64,000 nt of DNA, taken from assembly GCA_035762175.1 (NCBI GenBank), contig DASTPP010000068.1, positions 1 through 64,000 on the forward strand, written 5' to 3'. This document shows, piece after piece, positions 8,922 through 17,097 of the stretch. The notes beneath the pieces are model-generated. The model was given only the letters and a program-made list of their open reading frames with translations, was not told where the DNA came from and searched no databases. Position numbers and translations under genes: made by a program. The stretch's first letter is position 1, and the number at the start of each line of letters is the position of its first letter. Source of the DNA: DASTPP01 sp035762175 (GTDB lineage: Bacteria; Myxococcota_A; Polyangia; Polyangiales; Polyangiaceae).

Positions 8922-11789
8922 TTAGCCCTGCGCGTCATTCGGCCGTTCGCGCGCCAATTGGGCCTTGACCGTGCGGCCCGCGATGATCGACCCCTGCAAG
9001 GCCTCGAGCGCGCGGTCGAGCAGCTCGCGGCGCACGAGCACGAACGCGTGCTTGTCGCGCACCCGAATGCGCCCGGTCTCCCGGCGGCTGATGCCGCCGC
9101 GATCGCGCAGCACTTTCTGAATGTCCGACGGCCGCGCGCCGTCGCGCCGGCCCACGTCGACGAAGAGCTCGGCGTAGTCGAGGCCCTCTTCGGTCGTCGC
9201 CTCGCCCTCGTCGCCCTCGGCCTCGTCGGACGCGACCGAGGCGAGCAGCGGCCGGTCGTCGCCCTCTTCTTCGGGCGGGTTCCACGTGAGCAAGATCGAC
9301 GCGGAGTCGCCCGGCGCGGCCGCCGCGGGCGGCTCGCCGTTCGCGTCGGACGTGAAATAGCGGACAGGCGGCGCGCCCGCCTCGTCGTTCGCGCCCCGCC
9401 CGCGGCTGCGGGGCCGGCGCGGCTCGGAGCCCGGGCGCACGTTGCCGCCCTCCCACGGCGGGGTCGCGCCCCGCCGCCCCTCGCCCGGCGTCGCCCGCTC
9501 GGGCGCGGCCGCGGCGAGCGGTTCGGCCGGCGGGGCGAGCGGGGCCGGGGCCGGGGCCGGCGCCGCGGCGTCGAACCCGACCCCGCGCTCGCGCCTCGCC
9601 CGCCCTCCCTCGCGGGCCGAGCCGGGGCCGCCCTCGCGGCCGCCCTCGAAGCCGCCGCCCTCGCGCCGGCCCTCGAAGCCCGCGCCCTCGCGCCGCTCGC
9701 GCGGGCCCTCGCGCCGCTCACGCGGCCCGTCGCGTCGCTCGCGGCCGCCCTCGCGCCCGCCGAAGGGAGTTTCACGGCCGCCCTCGCGGCCGCTGGAGGG
9801 GGTCGCACGGCCGCCCTCGGGGCCGCTCGAGGGGGTCGCACGGCCGCCCTCGCGCGCCGCCGGCGCGGCCTCGCGCCCGCCCTCGCGCGCCGCCGGCGCG
9901 TCGCGCCCGCTGAGCACGCTCTCGATTCGCTCGCCGCCCTCGCGCGTGATCTCGGCGGCCTCGCGCACGACCTCGCGCACGCCCTCGGTCGCCGCGCGCA
10001 CCGCGTCGCGCACGCCCTCGGTCGCGGCCCGCACGACGTTGCGCACGCTCTCGGCGCCCTCGCGCACGGCCTCGCGCACGCCGTGGGGGCCGCCCTCGCT
10101 CGGGGCCTGGGCCGAGCCCGGCTCGGTCGTCGGGCGAGCTTCGGGGGTGGGGCGGCTCTCGGCCGCCGCCTCGCGTGCCGGACGAGGCTCGGCCACGTCG
10201 CGCGCCGGGCGGCCCTCGGTCGCCTCGCGGACCTCGCGCGGCCCGCGCCCTTCGTCGCGGGGGCCCCGGCCCTCACCGCGCCCGCGGAAGCCGTCGCGCC
10301 CGTCGCGCCCCTCGCGCCCGCGTCGGGGGCGGCGCAGGGGCCCGCCCTCGGGGGTCTCGCCCGCGGCCGCACCTTCGGGGCCGCCGGCGGGCTCGAGCTC
10401 GGGCACGGGGGTCGTGCGCGCCCGCCGGGCGGCGGCGGCGGTGGCGGCGGCCGTCTCGCGCTCGCCGAGCCGCTCGCGCAGGAGCGCGGCGATCACGTGC
10501 TCGGCGCGGTCGTGCGTAAGCAGGCGGCGTGCCAAGCTCATGTCGTCGGGGTGCACGGACGCGGCGCTCGTGGCGTCGACGAGCGAGCCGACGAGGTCGG
10601 CCTCTTCGCGCGTCTTGAGCTCGAGCGCCGTGGGGATCTGCCGCTCGATCGGGCGGATCTGGTAGGTGAGGCGCAGGTAGTAGAGGTTGCCGACGTCCTG
10701 GGCGCGCACGAGGCTGAGCGCGGTGCCGGTGCGGCCGGCGCGGCCGGTGCGGCCGGTGCGGTGCACGTACGCTTCGGCCGACTCGGGAAAGTCGTAATTG
10801 ATGACGTGGGTCAGGTGCGAGATGTCGATGCCGCGCGCCGCCACGTCGGTCGCGACGAGAAAGCGCAGCTGGCCCGCGCGCGTCGCGCTCATGACCGCCT
10901 CGCGCTCGCTCTGCGGCAGGTCGCCGTTCAGCCAGTCGGCCCGGTAGCCGCGGCGGGCGAGCCCCTGGGCGACGACCTCGGTCTCGGCCTTGGTGTTGCA
11001 GAAGATGATGGCGCTCTCGGGCGCCTCGATCTCGAGCACGCGCAGCAAGGTCTGCAGCTTGTCTTCGGTGACGAAGTAGACGTAATGCGCGACCGAGAGC
11101 GCCCCGACCGCGTCGCTGCTCAGGGTGATGAACTCGGGCGAGCGCAGGCGCTCGCGCGCGATGCGCTCGATATCAGGCGGGATGGTGGCCGAGAAGAGCA
11201 GGGTCTGGCGCTCTTTCGGCAGGACGTCGAGGATCGCGTGCAGCTCGCGCTCGAAGCCCATCGAGAGCATCTCGTCGGCCTCGTCGAGCACCAGCAGGCG
11301 CACCGCCGAGGGGTCGAGCGTGCCGCGGCGCAGGTGGTCGAGCACGCGCCCGGGCGTGCCGATGACGACCTGCGCGCCCGCGGCGAGCGCGTCGATCTGC
11401 CGGCCCATCGGCGCCCCGCCGTAGACCGCCACGAGCTGCACCCCGCGCCCCTCGCCGAGGCGCTCGACCTCGCGCGAGACCTGCAGGGCCAGCTCGCGCG
11501 TCGGGCAGAGGCAGAGCACCTGCACCGCCTTGACGCTGCGCCGCACGGCGTACTCGACGATGGGCAGGCCGAAGGCCGTGGTCTTGCCCGTGCCCGTGCG
11601 CGCCTGCACGACCAGGTCGCGCCCGCCGGTGGCCGGCTCGAACACGGCCCGCTGTACCGGGGTCGGGTGGGTGTAGCCCATACGTTCGAGCGCCCCCCGC
11701 GTCTCGGGCGAGAGCGGGAGGGCGTCGAAGGTCGGGGGGCTCGGCGCGTCGTGGTCGAGAACGGGGGGGGAGGCCGCAGCGTCGGTCAT
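8922..11789 (-). CDS. DEAD-box ATP-dependent RNA helicase with long charged tail and DbpA/CsdA-type RNA-binding domain
   Basis: The 955-aa protein has a complete DEAD-box core: Q-motif region HPTPVQ, ARTGTGKT (about 63-70), PTRELALQV, GTPGRVLDHL, LDEADEML, SAT and HRTGRTGRAG. The core ends near residue 390 and is followed by a helical extension. About 400 residues of low-complexity Arg/Glu/Gly sequence come next (REGGRE, REGGRATPSSG and GPRERREG repeats). The C-terminal ~70 residues (DIQKVLRDRGGISRRETGRI to VKAQLARERP) match the DbpA/CsdA RNA-binding domain. Such helicases remodel rRNA or cold-stress RNA. The tail resembles disordered, condensate-prone tails, which is inference. ATG 11789 gives the canonical N-terminus; 22 further upstream residues are open. 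Confidence 0.92.
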   Translation of the reverse strand: MTDAAASPPVLDHDAPSPPTFDALPLSPETRGALERMGYTHPTPVQRAVFEPATGGRDLVVQARTGTGKTTAFGLPIVEYAVRRSVKAVQVLCLCPTRELALQVSREVERLGEGRGVQLVAVYGGAPMGRQIDALAAGAQVVIGTPGRVLDHLRRGTLDPSAVRLLVLDEADEMLSMGFERELHAILDVLPKERQTLLFSATIPPDIERIARERLRSPEFITLSSDAVGALSVAHYVYFVTEDKLQTLLRVLEIEAPESAIIFCNTKAETEVVAQGLARRGYRADWLNGDLPQSEREAVMSATRAGQLRFLVATDVAARGIDISHLTHVINYDFPESAEAYVHRTGRTGRAGRTGTALSLVRAQDVGNLYYLRLTYQIRPIERQIPTALELKTREEADLVGSLVDATSAASVHPDDMSLARRLLTHDRAEHVIAALLRERLGERETAAATAAAARRARTTPVPELEPAGGPEGAAAGETPEGGPLRRPRRGREGRDGRDGFRGRGEGRGPRDEGRGPREVREATEGRPARDVAEPRPAREAAAESRPTPEARPTTEPGSAQAPSEGGPHGVREAVREGAESVRNVVRAATEGVRDAVRAATEGVREVVREAAEITREGGERIESVLSGRDAPAAREGGREAAPAAREGGRATPSSGPEGGRATPSSGREGGRETPFGGREGGRERRDGPRERREGPRERREGAGFEGRREGGGFEGGREGGPGSAREGGRARRERGVGFDAAAPAPAPAPLAPPAEPLAAAAPERATPGEGRRGATPPWEGGNVRPGSEPRRPRSRGRGANDEAGAPPVRYFTSDANGEPPAAAAPGDSASILLTWNPPEEEGDDRPLLASVASDEAEGDEGEATTEEGLDYAELFVDVGRRDGARPSDIQKVLRDRGGISRRETGRIRVRDKHAFVLVRRELLDRALEALQGSIIAGRTVKAQLARERPNDAQG

Positions 11790-11983
11790 TGGATTAGGCA
11801 GCACGAGGCTCGCAAGACCCGCCAAGCCTAATCGGACTGGGGGCCGGGCGGGCAAGGGTTTCTCGCCTTCGGGTCGGGCCCCGCGGGCGCGACCGAGTCG
11901 GCGTCATGGATGGCTTGGCCCCAACCTCGTCGCGTCTCGGGCCGGAGTCCAGTTTCTTCGGCAATCTCTTTGGCGGAGGGCCC

Positions 11984-12460
11984 TCAGCGCCCCGGCCCCA
12001 GCAGCCCGCGCCGGAGCGCCCCGACGCGCCGGCGCAAGAGCCCGAGGTCGCGCGCGTCGCGCCGCACCGCGCTCTCTTCGGCGTACCGCAGCCGCTCGAC
12101 CAGGTCGAAGGCCTCGCGAAAGCGCGCCTCGCCCCGGCACGCCTCGGCCACCGCGTCGCCCGACGCCCAGGCGGGCCCGAGCGAGGCCCGGAAGAGCCCG
12201 AGCGCCTGGTCGGGCGTCACGTCGGTGCCCTCGGCCGCCGCCCGCGCCGCGTCGAGCCCCTCGAGCAGCGCCCGCAGCCCCTCGGCGCAGCCCGCCGGCG
12301 CCCCCGGCTCGCGCGCCGGGGCCCAGACCTGCCAGCCGATCTGCGTCGCGAGGGTCGCCGTGAAAAGTACCGCCATCGCGTAAAACACGCCGATCGCCCA
12401 GCGCCGCCCCCGCCGCCCCGCCCGCGCCGCCTCGCCCTCGGGCCGCTCAGGCGCCGCCAT
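11984..12460 (-). CDS. Small single-pass membrane protein, unknown function
   Basis: The 158-aa protein has a basic N-terminus (ARAGRRGRR), one membrane segment at about residues 21-43 (WAIGVFYAMAVLFTATLATQ) and a ~110-residue helical soluble domain with two cysteines (AGCAEGL, AEACRGE). The orientation is probably N-in, with the helical domain outside. I do not recognise a family. ATG 12460 was chosen because it directly precedes the basic n-region; the frame is open further upstream. It is divergent from the receiver-domain gene across a ~200-bp shared promoter region, which may link the two functionally. Confidence 0.6.
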   Translation of the reverse strand: MAAPERPEGEAARAGRRGRRWAIGVFYAMAVLFTATLATQIGWQVWAPAREPGAPAGCAEGLRALLEGLDAARAAAEGTDVTPDQALGLFRASLGPAWASGDAVAEACRGEARFREAFDLVERLRYAEESAVRRDARDLGLLRRRVGALRRGLLGPGR

Positions 12461-12574
12461 CGGCCCCCCGAACGCGCCCCCGGCTCGCGCCCCCGAACGA
12501 CGCGCCGACCTCGCCCCCGAAAGAGCGGCCCGAAGGCGCCCCGTTTCGCTCGTGCCCCGGCATGACCAGGGGCG

Positions 12575-12603
12575 CATCTTTTCGCACCCGACGCACCTGT
12601 CAA
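12575..12603 (-). promoter_or_regulatory. Candidate sigma70-type promoter for the small membrane protein gene
   Basis: Reading the minus strand, a perfect TTGACA (12603 to 12598) is followed after 16-17 nt by AAAGAT/AAGATG around 12581-12575, a weak -10. It points toward the gene starting at 12460, about 115 nt away. Confidence 0.35.
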
Positions 12604-12662
12604 GCGACCACAACGCGGGGAGGTGGACCGGGGCGCCGCGCCACGTCATGGTACGGGGCGGC

Positions 12663-13526
12663 ATGGCGCCAACGCCCCCCCTCCTGCTTCTGGTCGAAGA
12701 CACCTTGCCGGTCGCGCGCGCCTTCATGAAGCGCGCCGAGACCCTCGGCTGGAAGGTCGTCTGGGCCGACCGCCTCGACGACGCCCGCTCGCTCGTCGCC
12801 CGCGTCACCTTCGACGCCTGGGTGCTCGATCGGCAGCTCGGGCCCGACGAGGGCATGACCCTCGTGCGCGAGCACGAGCTCGCCGAGAAGACGGGCCTGC
12901 GCCGCCGCCGCCCCGCCGCCGTTTTGTGGACGAGCCGCCCCGACGAGCCCCCCGGCGACATCGACGAATACGACGTGCACGTCTTCGCCAAGACCGACAC
13001 CGACGCGGTGCTCACGCACCTCGCCGCACGTCTGCCCCGCCCCTGCGCCAAGCCCTGCGCTCGTAGCCGGGCCGAGGGCGAGGCAGGCGTCCCGGGTCGC
13101 ACGGGCGAGGCGCCGAGCCCTGCGCTTGTAGCCGGGCCCCGCTCGCCCCGTTCCGGGTCGCACGGGCGAGGCGCCAAGCCCTACGCTTGTAGCCGGGCCC
13201 CGCTCGCCCTAAGAGGGGCCCCTCATGAGCGTCAAGCACGCGACGGTCTCCGCCTGGCAGCGGCAGCACGAAGACGGCAGCTACGAGGCCAACCTCGAGG
13301 GCTGGTCCCTCCACGTCTCGTGGAAGATGCCCGCCACCATCGACGGCGAGCGCGGCTTCGTCTGGAAGGCCAAAGGCCCCGACGGCCAAGAGCGCTCGTC
13401 GAGCGAGCTCTTCGAAGAGCCCGAGATCGCGATGGCCGACGCCGAGGCCGCCACCAAGGTCGGCCAGCAGGGCGGCCAGAGCCCGACCGGCGAGCTCTGA
13501 GCGCGCGGCTCAAAAGTCGTTGCTGA
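12663..13526 (+). CDS. Response-regulator receiver-domain protein; 3' end doubtful
   Basis: Residues 1-125 form a CheY-like receiver: VED at about 11-13, the predicted phospho-acceptor Asp56 in VLDRQLG, Thr90 in AVLWTSRP and Lys110 in VFAKTD. No output domain follows, so it probably acts as a single-domain regulator. ATG 12663 follows GGGGCGG; an upstream in-frame ATG at 12648 is possible. The frame as given has no stop until 13526. It reads through a three-copy tandem repeat and across the whole of the next gene in another frame, giving a low-complexity tail. In a neighbouring frame a TAG ends at 13066, just after the receiver domain. A one-base indel near 13040, or recent loss of the stop through repeat expansion, is therefore likely. 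Confidence 0.6.
   Translation: MAPTPPLLLLVEDTLPVARAFMKRAETLGWKVVWADRLDDARSLVARVTFDAWVLDRQLGPDEGMTLVREHELAEKTGLRRRRPAAVLWTSRPDEPPGDIDEYDVHVFAKTDTDAVLTHLAARLPRPCAKPCARSRAEGEAGVPGRTGEAPSPALVAGPRSPRSGSHGRGAKPYACSRAPLALRGAPHERQARDGLRLAAAARRRQLRGQPRGLVPPRLVEDARHHRRRARLRLEGQRPRRPRALVERALRRARDRDGRRRGRHQGRPAGRPEPDRRALSARLKSRC
13045..13210. repeat. Three-copy 61-65-bp tandem repeat after the receiver domain
   Basis: Imperfect units begin at 13045, 13110 and 13171. Each starts GCGCC(A/G)AGCCCT(G/A)CGCT, contains CGTAGCCGGGC or TGTAGCCGGGC, and the first two end in GTCGCACGGGCGAGGC. The array starts where the receiver domain ends and stops just before the ribosome-binding site of the 91-aa gene. Confidence 0.85.
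13225..13500 (+). CDS. Small acidic protein, unknown function (91 aa)
   Basis: The 91-aa protein starts at ATG 13225, preceded by an AAGAGGGG stretch 6 nt upstream that suits a ribosome-binding site. The N-terminal half looks like a small beta-rich domain (VSAWQRQHEDGSYEANLEGW, LHVSWKMP, RGFVWKA). The C-terminal half is helical and acidic (SSELFEEPEIAMADAEAAT). There is no signal peptide. I do not recognise the family. Its frame differs from that of the receiver protein, whose open frame runs across it. Because this gene has its own RBS and protein-like composition, I take it as real. Confidence 0.6.
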   Translation: MSVKHATVSAWQRQHEDGSYEANLEGWSLHVSWKMPATIDGERGFVWKAKGPDGQERSSSELFEEPEIAMADAEAATKVGQQGGQSPTGEL

Positions 13527-15294
13527 GCGTGACCGGCACCCAGAAGAGCTTCATCTTCGCCTCGGCGCCGCGGCGGCTGTAGCCGGCGAGGCCGTAGAGC
13601 ACGTTCCACCAGTGGCCGTTGGGGGTCTCGCCGAACGAGACGAGCGGGAAGAGGTGAAACTCCCACTCGGAGCCGCGGGCCACCTTGCGCTCGTGGTAGT
13701 AGGTGTTGAGCGCGACCTGGTCGACGCTGTCCTTGTTGGCGAAGCGCCAATAGAAGGGGAAGCCGATCGTGGTGCGCGACTCGGGGGTGGCGAAGTCCCA
13801 GAAGAAGGGGGCGAGCACCGTGTGGGTGTGCTTGCGGTCGCGGCCGAGGTAGATGAAGGGGTGCAGGTTGGTCGACCAGCCGGTGACCGACTCGGTGTGT
13901 TGAAAGAAGGGGGTGACCCAGGTCTCGCGGCTCAGCCCGTAGCGCTGGAAGTTGGCGTAGAACGGGAAGAGCGCGAAGCTCGACTCGCGCGGGCCCTCGG
14001 ACGTGTAAAGAAAGGGCAGAAGGAGGCGCCGCTCGAGCTTGGCGTCGGGGTCTTCGTAGCGCCAATAGAGCGGGGTGATCATGTCGAGCTGGGTGCGGCC
14101 GCGGTGGCGGGCGTAGCCCCAGGTGACGAAGGTGCTCTCGCCCTTCTCGCCCCGCGCCGACAGGAAGGCGGGGGTGACGAGCAGGCGCTCGTTGCCCTTG
14201 TGGCCGTAGTGAAAGAGCAGCGGGGGCAGGGTGATATGGTCTTCGTTCTTGCCCCAGAGGTGAAAGAAGAAGGGCGCGACGTGGAAGGCGTCGCGCTCGG
14301 GGTAGTGCGCGCGGATGACCGGGCCCCAGACGTTCAGCCAGCTCTGGTCGAGCTCGGTGTAGCGGTAGTAGTGCAAGAGCGGCGGCGCGAGCTCGTAGCG
14401 GGCGCGGTCGTTCTTGCCGGCGAAGAAGAAGGGGGCGACGCCGTAGTCGATGTCGTCGGCGGTGTTCGGGTCGCAGCTCGCGCCGCCGCGCCAGAAGCAG
14501 AAGCCGGGGCCGACGAGGGTGCGGCCGCCGTACTTGTCGCGCTTCAGGAAGGTCAGCAGCGGGGGGATGTTCCAGTAGGAGCCGCCGTCGGGGCGGGTGC
14601 CGTGGAAGAAGAGCGGCGCGAGGAAGTAGTCGCGCGCGCGCGGGCCGACGTGCCAGCCGAGCGGGCCGGCGATGACGGTGCGGTTCTGCTTCTCGCGCCA
14701 GTTCCAGTAGAAGGGAAAGACGACGTCGGCCGACTGGTCGGGGCTGCGGCGGCGGTAGTAGAGGCCGCCGTAGAGCGAGGCGGTGTCGTTCGGCTGCGAG
14801 CGCTCGAGCCAGAGCGGGAAGAGCGTGCGCAAGCGGTAGTCGCCGCGCGTCTCTTGGAAGTACGGCGGGATGGTGAAGAACTCGGGCTTGCCCTTGCCCG
14901 CGTCGGCCTCGCCCATGGCGCTCGAGCCGATCTGCTTGCGCACGGCGTCGGAGACCTGCAGCGGGTCTTGCGGCAGCGTCGGCTCGCCCGAGGTCGGCTT
15001 GGGCATGTCGTCGCCGGAGCCGGGCGCGGCGTGGGTCTCGGGCTGGTTCGGGTCTTTCTTGGGCGCCTGCTGCGGCTGCCCCGGCGGCGGCGCCATGGGG
15101 CCGCCCATGCCGGGCATCATGCCTTGCGCGCGCGCGCGCGTCGCGCCGCTCGCGCCGAGCAGCAGGCCGAGCAGGGCGGCCGCCAGGGCGGGCCGCGGGC
15201 GGCGCCGCCTCGTCGACGCCCGCCCCCCGGCGCCCGGGCCTCGGGGCGCCCCGCCTCGGGGGGCCGGGGCGGGGGTCTCGTGCGGGTCGGGCAT
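13510..15294 (-). CDS. Secreted protein of tandem aromatic beta-strand repeats, unknown function
   Basis: The 594-aa protein has an Arg-rich n-region, a hydrophobic segment (ALAAALLGLLLGASGATRA) and an AQG cleavage site, so it is exported. After a Pro/Gln/Gly-rich linker, the rest is a regular series of short aromatic strands at 30-45-residue intervals. These share the pattern aP(F/L)(F/L)aa(W/Y)xaxxxxx: PFYWNWREKQN, PLFFHGTRPDG, APFFFAGKNDR, PLLHYYRYTEL, APFFFHLWGKNE, TPLYWRYEDPD, FPFYANFQRYG, HPFIYLGRDRK, APFFWDFATPE and GFPFYWRFANK. This alternation suggests an outer-membrane barrel or beta-solenoid, though no named family is recognised. ATG 15294 precedes the signal peptide. The gene converges on the 91-aa gene with 9 bp between. 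Confidence 0.75.
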   Translation of the reverse strand: MPDPHETPAPAPRGGAPRGPGAGGRASTRRRRPRPALAAALLGLLLGASGATRARAQGMMPGMGGPMAPPPGQPQQAPKKDPNQPETHAAPGSGDDMPKPTSGEPTLPQDPLQVSDAVRKQIGSSAMGEADAGKGKPEFFTIPPYFQETRGDYRLRTLFPLWLERSQPNDTASLYGGLYYRRRSPDQSADVVFPFYWNWREKQNRTVIAGPLGWHVGPRARDYFLAPLFFHGTRPDGGSYWNIPPLLTFLKRDKYGGRTLVGPGFCFWRGGASCDPNTADDIDYGVAPFFFAGKNDRARYELAPPLLHYYRYTELDQSWLNVWGPVIRAHYPERDAFHVAPFFFHLWGKNEDHITLPPLLFHYGHKGNERLLVTPAFLSARGEKGESTFVTWGYARHRGRTQLDMITPLYWRYEDPDAKLERRLLLPFLYTSEGPRESSFALFPFYANFQRYGLSRETWVTPFFQHTESVTGWSTNLHPFIYLGRDRKHTHTVLAPFFWDFATPESRTTIGFPFYWRFANKDSVDQVALNTYYHERKVARGSEWEFHLFPLVSFGETPNGHWWNVLYGLAGYSRRGAEAKMKLFWVPVTLSNDF

Positions 15295-15453
15295 GGGGGC
15301 GCGGTGGCGGGGGGGGCGCGCGCCAACCCCGGTGGTCGGCCCGCGCCCGGACACGCCGCGGCTTATGCTCGCCCCCGCCACCCGAGTCAACCACCCTCGG
15401 GGCGACAGAGCGCTTGGGCCGGCGCGCGGGCTCGGCTAAAGACCGGGCTCCGG

Positions 15454-15459
15454 TAGGGT
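15454..15459 (+). promoter_or_regulatory. Candidate leaderless -10 element (TAGGGT) for ruvX
   Basis: TAGGGT lies 10 nt before the GTG start of ruvX at 15470. No SD sequence is present in the gap, and an overlapping TAGGAC follows directly. Confidence 0.35.
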
Positions 15460-15469
15460 AGGACGGCGC

Positions 15470-15895
15470 GTGCGGGTCGCAGCCTTGGACGTAGGAACGG
15501 TGCGGATCGGCGTCGCGGTCGCCGACGAGCTCGGCCTCTTGGCGCACCCGCGGCCGCCGGTCGCGGCCTCGCCCCGCGCGCGGGCGCTGGCGTCGCTCGC
15601 CGAGCTCGCGCGCGACGAGGGCCTCGAGCGCTTCGTCGTCGGGCTGCCCCTGCGCTCGTCGGGCGTCGAGGGGCGCGCGGCCGAATTCGTGCGCGAATTC
15701 GCCGCCCGGCTCGTCGAGGCGACGGGGCTCGAGGTCGAACTCTGGGACGAGCGCTTCAGCACCGTCGAGGCCTCGCGCCAGCTGCGCGCCTCGGGAGTGT
15801 CGGCGAAGAAGGGGCGGGCCTTCCTCGATAGCGCCGCGGCCTGCGTCATCTTGCAGTCCTGGCTCGACGCCCGGCGCCCGGGGGGCGCGCCCTGA
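15470..15895 (+). CDS. ruvX: RuvX/YqgF RNase H-fold putative Holliday-junction resolvase / pre-16S rRNA nuclease
   Basis: The 141-aa protein is full length for the family (about 130-150 aa) and has the expected motifs: ALDVGTVRIGVAVAD (first catalytic Asp), VVGLPLRSSGVEG, LWDERFSTVEAS with the conserved Glu, and AFLDSAAACVILQSWLD with the terminal Asp. YqgF proteins are essential in many bacteria and act in 16S rRNA 5'-end maturation; a resolvase role was proposed from the fold. GTG 15470 is the only sensible start. Its TGA (15893-15895) overlaps a CTG that is the likely start of mltG, so the two form a coupled pair. Confidence 0.93.
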   Translation: MRVAALDVGTVRIGVAVADELGLLAHPRPPVAASPRARALASLAELARDEGLERFVVGLPLRSSGVEGRAAEFVREFAARLVEATGLEVELWDERFSTVEASRQLRASGVSAKKGRAFLDSAAACVILQSWLDARRPGGAP

Positions 15896-17079
15896 GCGCC
15901 GGCCCGAGCCGCCCGGGCGGGGGCCGAAGGCGGGGCGCCCGCGCCTCGCGCCCGCCGCGTTCGGCCCCCGCCCGCGCGCCCCGCCCCCGGCCGGCGGGCG
16001 GCCGTCGCGCGCTCTTCTGGGCCCTCGGCGTCGCTGCCCTCGTGCTCGCCGCCGCGCTCGGCGCCGCCTTGACGTACGGCACGAGCGACCCGCCCTCGGG
16101 CGGTCGCGGCCGCCCCGTCGAGCTCGCCTTCGCCCCCGGCGCTTCGTGGGCCGAGGTGGCCGACGCGCTCGGGGCCGCCGGGCTCGTGTCGCTGCCCTCG
16201 GCCTTCGCCGCCTACGCCCGCGCGCGCGGCGGGGCGGCCCCCGCGGGCAAGCACTTCGTGCCCGACGATCTGCGCCCGGCCGAGCTCTACGCCGCCCTGA
16301 CGCGCTCGCCCTCGCGCCGCCGCGTGCGCGTCACCTGGCCCGAGGGGGCCACGCGCTTCGACGTCGCGCGCAGGCTCGGCGAGCGGGGGGTCATCGCGCC
16401 GGGCGCGTTCCTCGAGGCGAGCGCCGACCGCGCCCTGCTGGCGCTGGCCGGCGTCGAGGCGCCGACGGCCGAGGGCTACTTGTTCCCGGACACGTACGAG
16501 TACTTCGTCAACGCCGACGCGGCCTCGTCGCTCGCGCCGCCGCTCAAGGGCTTCCGGCGCGCGCTCGAGCGGCTGCGGGCCGAGGGGCTCGAGCCGCCGG
16601 GCGAGGCGGCGCGCGCGCTCGGCTGGTCGACCCACGAGGCCGTCACGCTCGCCTCGATGGTCGAGAAAGAGGCCTCGGCCGACGACGAGCGGCCGCTCGT
16701 CGCGAGCGTGTTCTATAACCGCTTCCGGAGCCCGGCCTTCGCGCCCAAGCCGCCCCGGCTGCAGTCCGACCCGACGGCGGCCTACGGCTGCCTCGCCGCC
16801 CCCGCGACGCCCTCGTGCGCGGGCTTCGCGGGCCGCGTGACCCCCGCGATCGCGCACGACCCGGCGAACCCCTACAGCACCTACGCCCACGCGGGCCTGC
16901 CCCCCGGGCCCATCGCCAACCCGGGCCTGAAGGCGCTGCGCGCGGCGATGGCCCCGGCCTCGACGGGCTACCTCTACTTCGTCGCCGCCGGCGGCGGGCG
17001 CCACACCTTCTCGGCCACGCTCGGCGAGCACAACGCCGCCGTGCGGCAGCTGCGCGGGCTGCGCGGCGGCAGCCCCTGA
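15892..17079 (+). CDS. mltG: Endolytic murein transglycosylase MltG
   Basis: MltG is an inner-membrane lytic transglycosylase that cuts nascent glycan strands and sets chain length. The YceG domain is clear: GYLFPDTYEYFV, the catalytic-Glu motif SMVEKEA, ASVFYNR, LQSDPT(A), NPYSTYAHAGLPPGPIANPG and YFVAAGGGRHTFS. The usual-start reading would be GTG 16042, but that cuts the membrane anchor in half. The full segment RRALFWALGVAALVLAAALG plus an Arg/Pro-rich cytoplasmic tail is open upstream with no ATG, GTG or TTG. The frame reaches a CTG at 15892 that overlaps the ruvX stop (CTGA), with a G-run about 6-8 nt before it. I therefore choose 15892 as a non-canonical, translationally coupled start. 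With GTG 16042 the protein is 345 aa. Confidence 0.85.
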   Translation: MSAGPSRPGGGRRRGARASRPPRSAPARAPRPRPAGGRRALFWALGVAALVLAAALGAALTYGTSDPPSGGRGRPVELAFAPGASWAEVADALGAAGLVSLPSAFAAYARARGGAAPAGKHFVPDDLRPAELYAALTRSPSRRRVRVTWPEGATRFDVARRLGERGVIAPGAFLEASADRALLALAGVEAPTAEGYLFPDTYEYFVNADAASSLAPPLKGFRRALERLRAEGLEPPGEAARALGWSTHEAVTLASMVEKEASADDERPLVASVFYNRFRSPAFAPKPPRLQSDPTAAYGCLAAPATPSCAGFAGRVTPAIAHDPANPYSTYAHAGLPPGPIANPGLKALRAAMAPASTGYLYFVAAGGGRHTFSATLGEHNAAVRQLRGLRGGSP

Positions 17080-17097
17080 GCGGGCCCGGCGGGGGGC

